In this document: one piece after another, positions 36,088 to 45,849 of the stretch
Numbering within the stretch: the stretch's first letter is position 1
Layout of the letters: each line of letters begins with the position of its first letter
Assembly (NCBI GenBank): GCA_028274465.1
Contig: CM051456.1
Coordinates: 9,451,745-9,515,744 of the forward strand
Length of the DNA: 64,000 nucleotides
Reading direction: 5' to 3'
Origin: Plantago ovata
Taxonomy: Eukaryota; Streptophyta; Magnoliopsida; Lamiales; Plantaginaceae
Translations under genes and position numbers: made by a program
Notes under the pieces: generated by a model
What the model was told of the DNA's origin: nothing
Databases searched by the model: none
What the model saw: the letters and a program-made list of their open reading frames with translations, nothing else

Positions 36088-38242
36088 TGCTCCAAAACTA
36101 ACTCAATTAATCAAGCTACAGTATTTCACATGTTGGTTTATGTTTTGAGATGGTTAGGAAATTTCCATACCTGTTTTTAGCATGGCTATGAACTTTGTAT
36201 TGTACTCGTTTTCTATAAGTTTTAATGCATTACTAATGAGTGTCCGCCTACGATATATTGCCAAATAATGGTTTCGATGCAATTTGAATTTTATTTAATG
36301 ATTCAGAATGTTACAAATCGAACTCATTAAGACTTTGACTCGTTAGAATTCAAGTAGGGACTTTATGGCGCTTTAAAATAAAATTATAATCACAAACTGG
36401 TTCATTCAACCGTTCGGGTTGGGGGAACTGTTCACGTACGGTAAAGAGTAAAGACTAGATGGTGTAGTAGATCTAGTCTAGAAAGGTAAAAAAGACAGGA
36501 AAAGACACGGCTAAGGCATAGGGATATATAGGTCTTCATAAAAAGGTTAGAGAAATTAAGAAAGGTGAAAAGACTCTTTTACAGTACAGTACACAGTGAT
36601 CGATCGAAAGATAGATTGTTCCATCATACCGATGTGAAAATGATTGACCCATAATTACTTTTGGACCCTTCTTCTCGCCTTTATACCATTACTCTAATTG
36701 TTAAGCCATTTCATTTTCACCTTTTACTACTTTTTCGCGGTACAATTTGTACTAGTAGTAGTAGGACTTTTAAAACTAAGTAATTAATCAATTATTAAAA
36801 TCTTTTCATAAGTATCAATCAATTATTTGTGTACAGATTTATTATTCTTCGTTGCCGTCTCGTGATGAAGAACTGAACGTAAAATTGAGCTGGATGGGAT
36901 TTAGTGGGGTGAGTAGGTAGATGTTGTAGGGGACCCAACATTATGTATAGTCATTTCAATTTACAAATTAATATACAGTTTTTAAAAATTATTATACTTC
37001 AAAATGTATACTATAATATGTCATGTTCAAATTCAGTTTAATTTTTAATAAAAAAATTAAGTTCGATGGTCCTGATTAGAGAAATTGTGTATCTTAAAAA
37101 ATGGCTACCTATATAGAAACCGTTCCACTAATATTTGATTACTTGTCAACAAGAAAATGACGTATACTTGGAATAAAAATGGGGTTTACTGAAAATGACT
37201 ACTTAACCACTACACGAGAATTAATTAATTAAGAACGTAGGATCAATATTCTTCCCACAATTAACTATTATTATTGGTTGGTTGGGTTTGAACTTAGAAC
37301 TATACTAAAATGTTCTATTTATTAATAAGAAAAAACTTAGAAATGAAATGAAAATTTTGGTAGAAATTAAATAAAAGTTACTCTGTCATAAATTGCATGG
37401 GACCAACAATTCCATGCGTTACACATTAATTTGAAATAGAGAAAGGGATAGAAGTTTGATGAGAAAGACAAGAGAGGACTGACTGTGTGTGTTTGCCCTA
37501 GAGATGTCCTGTCCAGTAGGCAGTAGCTCACGAGGAGCACACGTTTCTCTATAGACTTGAAATTTATTTGATTCAATTCTTCTTATAATTATTAATATTA
37601 TCTTCTTCATAATATTTACTTGAAATTTATTTGATTCAATTCTTCTTATAATTATTAATATTATCTTCTTCATAATATTTACTTAGTATTATCTTATTTA
37701 TTTACTATTGTTATCATTTTAGTTTGTGATATTCTCTTCAGAGACACCTCCGTGAAACTTAAAATATACCGACAAACATAAAATTTATTAGCGAGAATAT
37801 ATGATAATTAAAATATATTGCAAGTGTTTTTTTTATGAACGAGTAATAATAAACGTTTTATTTAAAACATTTATGTTTTATTGGAACTCAACATGATTTA
37901 TTTTTAAATTAAATATAAAATAAACGGTCTTCCATTTAGTTTTAATTTATATCATCGTAATAATATATATATTTATCTTCGGTTCTACTATATTTGTTAT
38001 GATAATATATTTAGTCTATGTACAACTTGGTAAAACATTTGCATGGGAGAAAAGAAAAGAATCTCATTTTAGCTAAGCCAAGCTTTCATGGGGTCCTCTC
38101 GTGCTTCAGAAAGATAGGGACTTCTGTAGGTTATAAATCAACGTTTCACAGTATTATTATTATTTTTTTTTTAATTCCTTTAATTTCGTTTCTTTTTTTC
38201 TTTTCTTTTCTTTATATATCGCTTTCCTTCCTCTTTAGTTTC
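36088..38242. other. Gene-free AT-rich DNA
   Basis: No gene recognised. It holds the 63-bp exact duplication listed separately. An isolated GC-richer patch at 36450-36620 has no coding character. Confidence 0.5.
37555..37680. repeat. Exact 63-bp tandem duplication
   Basis: The unit beginning acttgaaatttatttgattc is present at 37555-37617 and, without a mismatch, at 37618-37680. The identity implies a recent duplication, or possibly an assembly artefact. It is non-coding. Confidence 0.95.
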
Positions 38243-38960
38243 TGTAACACCCCAAAATCAGAGGCTTAAATGGGTTGAGAACGCTACTCATGTCAACAAG
38301 GTTCACCTTTCTTTTCGGGAATCCACCTAGAACAACTTCAGAGTTAAGCGTGCTTTCTCTGGAGCAATTCTAGGATGAGTGACCCACTGGAAAGTTCCTG
38401 GTGCGCGCACGAGTGAGGACAAAGTGCACGGATTAGAACACGTGTTGGTCTGTGGGACTAGGCGACCAACATATCACCTCGGAGAGCAGTCCAAGAGTAA
38501 CCGCGCCGGCCCAAAGGGTCGGGCCTTCAGTCGATTAGTGGTCGGGGCGTAACAGATGGTATCAAAGAAGAACCAACCCAAAACCCACAAGGGGTGGACG
38601 GTTGGTTGGGACAAGGTCAAGGCGCAATGAGACATTGCACAATTCAAGGTGAGGTGAATGTAACACCCTAAAAATTTAGAGGATTAAAGGGGTTGAGAAT
38701 GTCAACAAGGTTCACCTTTTTTTTTTTTGGAATCCACCTAAATTTTTTTTTAGAGTTAAGCGTTCTTGGTCTGGAGCAACGATCTAGGATGGGTGACCCG
38801 CTGGGAAGTTCCCGGTGCGCGCACAAGTGATGATATAGTGCGCGGATTAGAACACGTGTTGGTCTGTGGGGCCAACATATCATCAAGGAGAGCAGTCCTA
38901 GAGTAACCGCGCCGGCCCAAAGGGTCAGGCCTTTTATCGATTAGTGACCGCGGCGTTACA
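38243..38960 (+). mobile_element. Cassandra-type TRIM retrotransposon with 5S rRNA-like LTRs
   Basis: Two similar repeats of about 300 bp (38243-38554 and 38659-38960) start TGTAACACCC and end in AACA or TACA, separated by 104 bp. The 5' LTR is followed at 38557 by tggtatcaaag, a primer-binding site for initiator Met-tRNA (consensus TGGTATCAGAG). A purine-rich aaggtgaggtgaa precedes the 3' LTR. Each LTR contains a 5S rRNA-like segment (38341-38410 and 38752-38823) with box A-like agttaagcg and box C-like aggatgrgtgacc, the defining feature of Cassandra. Flanking gtttc (38238-38242) and ctttc (38961-38965) are an imperfect 5-bp target duplication. There is no coding capacity. The 3' LTR has gained T runs and lost an eight-base gaccaggc-type segment. 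Confidence 0.92.
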
Positions 38961-39278
38961 CTTTCAGTCCAATTAATTTCATCGACCAAACATAATTCCA
39001 TTAAAAAAAAAAAGTTTCCTATAGGCCAATTAATTTGACCACGTACCCAGCCCACAAGCGGCCTGTACGTAAACGGAATGGGCACAGTCCATGGCGGAAT
39101 CCAGTCCGTCAAGTTATATGTCCAGTCATTAATTGAGTGTTCATTACTAAGTTATGTTACATTGACATTAACCCACCTACTTAAGAAAATTCGGATTCGG
39201 ACCCGACTTTTTATTTTTATTTATTTATTTAGAGAAGATTATGACCGGACATATAACTTACAACCCGCATTTTCAGGT

Positions 39279-39598
39279 TTAAGCGAGTTTGAAGTAATTT
39301 GAAGTAATTTTAGGATGTGTGATCCGGGGAGCGAACCAACAACCTTTAGTATCATATCAACAAGGTGCACCTTTATTTTCGGGAATCTATAGGAACTTCA
39401 GAGTTAAGTGAGCTTGGCTCCGGAGCAATTTTAGAATGTGCAACCTAATGGGATGTTACATGCGCACGCACGAGTGAGGACAAAGTGTGTGGGAAGGAAC
39501 ATATGTTTGTCTATGGGGACACCTCGAAGAGCGACCTAGAGTAACCACGCCGGCCCAAAGGGTCGGATCTTCAGCCTATTAGTGGTCGGGGCGTTGCA
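39279..39598 (+). mobile_element. Decayed Cassandra LTR (solo, nested remnants)
   Basis: 39358-39598 aligns by eye with the Cassandra LTRs just upstream: caaggtgcacctttattttcggg, aacttcagagttaagtgagcttgg, gcgcacgcacgagtgaggacaaagtg, gtaaccacgccggcccaaagggtcgg and gtggtcggggcgttgca. A shorter piece (39279-39325, ttaagcgagttt...aggatgtgtgatccggg) repeats the 5S-like core, so two insertions or a rearranged copy are present. It is more diverged than the element at 38243. Confidence 0.8.
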
Positions 39599-39700
39599 CG
39601 AGTGGTAAGGGTGTTGAAGTGGCACATAAGAGGTCGGAGGTTCAAATCCTAGCGGAGTCATAAGGTGGTATAAACTTAATTGATCAAATTTCCCATTATA
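39599..39700 (+). repeat. tRNA-derived SINE-like unit
   Basis: The sequence gagtggtaagggtgttg (box A-like) followed 30-35 bp later by ggaggttcaaatcctag (box B-like, GGTTCAAATCC) is the internal RNA polymerase III promoter layout of plant tRNA-derived SINEs. The body then continues into AT-rich DNA. No target duplication or tail could be set, so only the head is called. It abuts the decayed Cassandra LTR. Confidence 0.5.
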
Positions 39701-42614
39701 TGTCATTTTGTCAACAACTAGCTTATAAGTTTATTCGCTGAACACCTATATTAAAATCAATTAGTTTATCAGTGCATTCTCTTAATACATGCACTAAAAT
39801 TAATTAGTTTATTAGCTGACTTATCAGTTAGTTTATCAGCTACTATAGCTACCAGCTATGCTATCATCTTTAGTTTTGCTAAAGAAAACTTATATCCCGC
39901 GTGATCTATGCTTCTTTGTCAATATATTTACAATAATAATGAAGTTCCAATGACAAGACGACAAATGTGAATCTTTTCATTACAAATAATGTGGTTAATG
40001 ACTTGTAAGTTGAAATGTTTAAGACTAAAAGTTGACAAGAGAAAGGCATGGTGATATAACAATATAAACATAACATGCTTGAAGACAATCGTACGTGCAA
40101 AAGGCTATTCTTAGCAGGTACGTTGTACATGTATGTCTAATACACACATTGTATTGTTTTCTTATAACAATATAATAAAATGTACTACTCCTTCATTACT
40201 CAACCTTTCACGTCACATAAAAAGAAAAATAGTACTAGTATTATACTGGGGTATTTCTTTACTCAACCACTTTTTGGCATATAGTTTACGGATCTTACTA
40301 GTTTGAACGACATTGATTCCCCTATTTAGTCTTCTCGATCAATCTCCCAAGACTAATGTTTTCTAGCTTCACGCTATAATAAGTATATATTGCTCAAATG
40401 CCCAACTTATATACTATATCCAATTAATATTCTCATCATCATCTATAGAATCGAACCGCCTTATTTGATTCGGATTTTTGAAATCTAGTGTCATCATCAA
40501 ATTATTAACATGATCACGATAAACACGCTGGGGCTGAGACACTCTCTCCCATAATATTTGAATTTCATGTATAATTGTATAATTGATATAGTCATAATGC
40601 GTATTACATAGTGTCACGGTGAATACCGTTAAAAGACATATGAGAAATAGTTTGCTATACTTGGATCCCGAGCTGTGCTACCAAGAGATATTGAGTTGAT
40701 CAATCAATAATATTACTTGGTTAATTTCTGTAGCATAGAATGTCGACGTTGAGGTGAAATTCATTTTTGTTGCGTCATGTTCAATTTAGGTATTCTCGAG
40801 TGACAATGTCCAATACTCCAATTTAAGTACTTTAATGTAGCATATTGTATAATTTTGGTACTTTTTTTCAATTTTAGGGGAATAAAGTGAAAACAACGCG
40901 TGTGTCGCCGAATGTACCGAAAATGGAAAGGATGGGAATAAAAAATTGTGAAAAGATAGGAAAAATAGGCGCGTGATGTACACTTTTTGATACTCAAACA
41001 AAAGTACCAAAATGCATACTATATAAGATGTGCCAATTTTACTTATTTTTTTCACAATTTTCTGCTTGTCTCTTGAGTGGTTGACACACGTTCATATTAT
41101 TCACTTATTTCCTACTTATTTAATAAATTAGAAAAATACCAAAATTGAATGTTAAAAATGCTACAATGAAATATGTAAGTCAGACATAGACATAGACACT
41201 TTGAAGTATATAAATTGAACATGATTTAGCATGTATACGTAACAATCCTTATTCGTTTTTGAGGTAACAATCCTTATTAAGATTTAAGAAGAAGAGAAAG
41301 AAGGAAAAAAAAAAACTGGAAAATTTTGATAACCGGTTTTCGTGGAAATGTGATTGATCTGGGCCACACAAGTTGAAAGTATGGGCTGGCATGCGGACTT
41401 AGACCAGAGTCCAGAGTGTAATCTGGACTTGAGGACCATATAAAAAGCCCACTGTTAGAATTTTCCTTGCCCCTTCCCCATTTTGGTGCAACTACTACTA
41501 AAACGGTAAAACCTCTCGGCTAACCACGCAAATTAAGCCAACCGCATCCGGTATGCAGCTCATGATCAAATTCATCACCCGAGAATGTTCAATCCTTTTC
41601 TCAAATCTCAACTAGACAATTGTATTATTTCTCTTTTTTTTTGACTGAGTCACCCTTACGAATTACTTTTTACCGACTGAGTCACCCTTACGAATTACTT
41701 TTTACCGACTGAGTCACCCTTACAAATTACTGCGTTATGTTTAACTTTTAATCAGGTGAAACAAATGTTGTAGGGAGTCTTTAATCTTCGATGGACATCA
41801 TCATTCTTATCATATAGTATTAATTATAACAACATTGATGTTAATGTGTTTAGTGAAAAAATTTAAAGAAATATGACAAAAACCAACCCGATGTGGATGA
41901 CAGTTATGATAATGCCTTCGGCAAAAATTAGTAACTTTGTAAGCTGTCATCTAGACGTCGATATGGTAAAGGACGACATGTAATGTAACTGATTAACCCA
42001 TCAAACTTGGCTCGGACTAAACTATGCACCTAATTAATTAACGGCATCTATGTAAAAGAAACCTTTTTTTTCTCCAAGATTTTTGTAACAAATGCCTTTT
42101 TTTCTATGTATAAGAAGATTATAAGCTACAAGGTTCTGTGGGCTGTAAAAGCTGTTTTCAAGCTGTCATAATCACTTTCGTTATCCGTATATCTATCATG
42201 TATTAGCCAATTAAGTTAGTTAATTACCAGAGTTTCATCAAATGGTACAAGCAGGCAGAATCCTTGACATTCTATTCTTCAACTATAGGATTGTCTGCAA
42301 ATGCTCCAAATTAGGTACTAATCGGTTAGATTTGGGTTTTAACTATAAGACTGTCAGTAAAACTCGTGGACTTTTACCAGATCCATAGAAGTTCGATTTC
42401 ATGTCTTTTGATCATGCAAACACGTTTATTAGTAATGAAACATAAAGGGTGTCTGAGTTGTTAGACGAATTTAATATAAATATATAGATGGATTAGTTCC
42501 ACGCCTCTTTATTAGTTCGAGCTGTTGGATGAGATGGAATTCTTTTATAAGTTATCTTATAAGAACCTTGACAGAGTCAAAGTTTAGGATTCAAATATAA
42601 CGATTCCCATCATT
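39701..42614. other. Gene-free AT-rich DNA
   Basis: No gene recognised. It contains the three-copy 32-bp repeat listed separately. The short ORFs, including two minus frames at 40761-41055, look like AT-driven noise. Confidence 0.5.
41641..41732. repeat. Three-copy 32-bp repeat carrying TGAGTCA motifs
   Basis: A 32-bp unit (gactgagtcacccttacgaa followed by ttactttttacc) is present nearly three times, the last copy differing by one base and truncated. Each copy holds TGAGTCA (41646-41652, 41678-41684, 41710-41716), the GCN4-type core bound by plant bZIP factors. The regular spacing of 32 bp is close to three helical turns. It lies about 2 kb upstream of the NAC gene start. Regulatory function is an inference. 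Confidence 0.8.
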
Positions 42615-43298
42615 GAAATAGTAGGGGCTTTCTATTCTCAGGTCGGCTCCGTACCGACCTAAATTCATGTCTTCATTCAATAGTTGCCACGTGTCGCTTA
42701 ATTTAATCTCATCCATTCATTTCGGTTCAAAGTCATTTTTGGTACGATGAATTATAATTAATTTTCTTTAACATTAAAAATCACCACAAAAATACAAATT
42801 AACTATAATGCCCTTAATTTCAATTTATATGATTACATATACGTAAACCTTATTAATTAATTTTAATCACAAACCACAAACAAAGTTAATTGATCACAAT
42901 TAATTTATCCATTTTAATGATACATAAACTATCGAACACTTCTAAATAATATACTTCGTAGCTAAAAAAATAAGACTCTGTTATTGTCCTCTACAAAATG
43001 TTGATAGCTAGTGCAATTAGATTATGGAAAACGAATATTCCATTGGATTGTTGTTAAAATTAATTTGATATATATTGATTAATTTTAATTTTAGTTAAAG
43101 TAAATTTTTATTTTTAATTTAATACTTATAAAATAGTAAGAACTTATTTAAATTATTTAAATGAATTTTTTGAAAGTAGGGGTATAATTGCACATTTATA
43201 TATTTTTATCAAAATTTAATAAATTAGAATGAAATATATAATAAAGACCTTTAGGTTGGTACGAAGCCGACCTGAGAATAGAAATTCCCGAAATAGTA
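42615..43298. mobile_element. MITE of Mutator type, 666 bp, 9-bp TSD
   Basis: The body is 42624-43289. Its ends form inverted repeats of about 35 bp (inward: GGGsyTTTCTATTCTCAGGT then CGGCTyCGTACCrACCTAAA). It is flanked by an identical 9-bp direct repeat, GAAATAGTA, at 42615-42623 and 43290-43298. There is no coding capacity and the interior is very AT-rich. Nine-bp duplications point to Mutator-like transposition. It sits about 420 bp upstream of the NAC gene start and could contribute promoter sequence to it. Confidence 0.9.
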
Positions 43299-43714
43299 TG
43301 GAAAACTGGTTATGCCAACTTAAAATGACAGTAAAATTCTCTTAGGAAAAAACGAACTTATTTTTATCTAAACACCAGGGAAAACCGGAAAACCATCAAT
43401 GACACAGAAGTACCCAAAAGAAGGATGTTTGTAAAATCAAAGAACGCCGGAAATAATAATTTTCTCAGCTAGATTGTCAAAAGAGAGGTATACTAAACTC
43501 ACAGGCAATCATCAATCCATTAAACATACATAAAAAAGCGTATCTTTCCTGTTCCATTTCTTTAAACTTGACGGAAACAATCATATATTTTAATACCTCT
43601 AAAACATGTCACCATCTTGCATGGAACCCATAAATTCCTCTCTTCTAATATACCAGAAGCCCTGTTCTATTCTCTCAAACTCACCAGCAGTAAAAAGAAT
43701 ACTAAGATTAATCA

Positions 43715-45060
43715 ATGGAGGAAAATGTAATTTCAAATGTCAAATATCCTCCAGGAATCAGATTTTATCCTTCTGATGAAGAACTCATCACTTTTTATCT
43801 CCAGAGGAAAGTTAAGTGTCTTGCATTACCAGCACAAATTATTGCTGATGTTGATCTATACAATTATAACCCCTGGGATCTACGTAGTAAGTGTTCGATC
43901 GATCCTTTCATTGTTATAAGTGTAAAATGATGAACTCTGTGTAGGATTCAACTGCTTGTTTTCTTTTCTGAAATTACAGAGAAGGCTTTGTTAGGAGAAA
44001 AGGAGTGGTACTTCTTCACCCCAAGGGATAGGAAGTATCCCAACGGAAGAAGACCTAACCGCACTGCTATATCAGGTTACTGGAAGGCTACTGGAAGGGA
44101 CAAACCGATTCTTGATTCATCAGGATCAAGAAGAATTGGGGTGAAGAAAGCTCTCGTGTTCTATGAAGGTAAGCCACGAAATGGTGTTAAGATGGATTGG
44201 ACAATGACAGAGTACAGACTGCCAGATACTTCTCGCCCCTCAAGGTCTAGAGGGTCCATGAGAGTAAGTCTGATCATACTTGCTCACATGAATGATAACC
44301 GAAACAATAATATAGAACAATCATTTTAATAGTAGTGACCAAATCGCTAGGTTTCTTTACTGTTGTTTGCCTTAATATATCATAGGAACCACACTTGAAC
44401 TTGATATACTCGTATCAAACACTCTCTATGTCAAATAATAACCAAGTATTGTTATAGAATAAAGGGCTTATTGTTTTCTCTCAGTTGGATGACTGGGTAC
44501 TATGTCGGGTTAAACACAAAGGCAACATGTCAAAGAAAACAAGAGAAGACGATCAGAGCTCAGCTGAAATTCTTGAGGATCAGCGCAAGATTAAGGAACT
44601 CCCTTGTGCAAATAATGGCAGAAGCAGAGATATCCTCGGGGATTATATAGTATCAAGTGAATTTCACATGATTGCTTCGCTGCTTATTGGGCACGATCCT
44701 GCAAATGAATCCATTCCTAGGACAACATTTCAGATGAAGGACTCTCAGAATAGCAATGGTACAATAGATGGACAAAATTCAGGCGAGATAAATACCCAGC
44801 CAATGTTTTCTCAGTTCGAAAATATCTTAAACACGTTACCAAGCCTATCTGAGGAGAGCAGCTATATGAATTTCCAGCGACTGCTCATGAGTGAGGGAAA
44901 AGAAGTAGAATCCCAACCGAGACTCATGGTAGAAAAGGAGGTTACAAACTCAAATGGTCATGATGCAGTTAACAATTTCAACTTTCATAATCCAGCAAAT
45001 GCTTATGTCACGATCCAGGAACTTGATATGCCAGTGATAGCAGATAGTTTTCTACAGTAA
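43715..45060 (+). CDS. NAC-domain transcription factor, 3 exons
   Basis: A plant-specific DNA-binding transcription factor. Exons are 43715-43886, 43980-44263 and 44485-45060, giving 343 residues with intact frame and GT-AG introns at the positions typical of NAC genes. The NAC domain covers about residues 8-165. Subdomain A is [20 protein letters not shown] is [16 protein letters not shown] is [23 protein letters not shown] with [14 protein letters not shown] is [21 protein letters not shown] with MTEYRL, and E is [14 protein letters not shown] replaces the usual GFRFHP/GFRFYP, a mild substitution. The C-terminal half is Ser/Asn-rich and acidic ([18 protein letters not shown]), a probable activation region, with no transmembrane helix, so it is not a membrane-tethered NAC. 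The sub-family could not be fixed from memory. Confidence 0.93.
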
Positions 45061-45849
45061 CAGAATTGAGGCAACTGGTTTAAAATAAAGTACATATCTG
45101 CTTTCAAGTTCAATAAGTTCTCCTAAGAATGTTATTCATCATGCAGCAGACGACGAACATATTACTGCAGTTAAGTATGCATTTTTATGTGTATATATTA
45201 TGTACATACTGTTCCATTACTCAGCAACTGGATGCCCTAGAGTTTTATGTGCATGTATGGTGTAATAACCACGGTATTTCTTTTCCTGTGATGTCTAATA
45301 ACAGGGATCCTTTCATGCATATTAGACTTCCAGATTCAGATTCCATTATTGTATATCCTCTTTTCAGAAGCAGCGCATATATAACTCGTATAGCTCTAGT
45401 ATCGTACTTATCAGGACTAGATTCCATTATTGTATCTCCTCTTTTCAGAAGCAGTGGATATATAACTCATATAGCTCTAGTATTGTCCTTATATCAGGAC
45501 TAGTGTTGGTCACAGAGGACGTCTTAATAACAAAGAATAAGTCAAGATATATAATCGTTCCAGCAGGAAGTTCGACCTTATAGAACAAAGAGGCTAATAA
45601 TACCTTACTGTCATACAGATGCCATGAGTAAGCTTAACAAATAGTACTACATACACAACAGATCAGACAAATTATGGGTATAAACACGTGAGAATAACTT
45701 TAATTATGTAGTAAGATGATTTGTAAACTGCTTTGAGTCTGCCCACAGAATAAAAAACTGGAATATGAAACGTACAAATAATCAAGCAGAGGAGAGTTAC
45801 GATGATTTCGAGGAATCCCGATGTGGTTGTACGGCATCTCCTGAAGCGT
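45061..45849. other. Convergent 3' region between the NAC and SYP71 genes
   Basis: The 3' UTRs of the plus-strand NAC gene and the minus-strand SYP71 gene face each other here. It contains an 81-bp imperfect tandem duplication (45339-45419 and 45420-about 45502; units start gattccattattgtat). No additional gene is seen. Confidence 0.6.

Noticed and set aside
38341..38410. 5S rRNA gene
   Set aside because: Similarity covers only the internal promoter part, and the segment is inside both LTRs of a TRIM element, so it is Cassandra and not a 5S gene.
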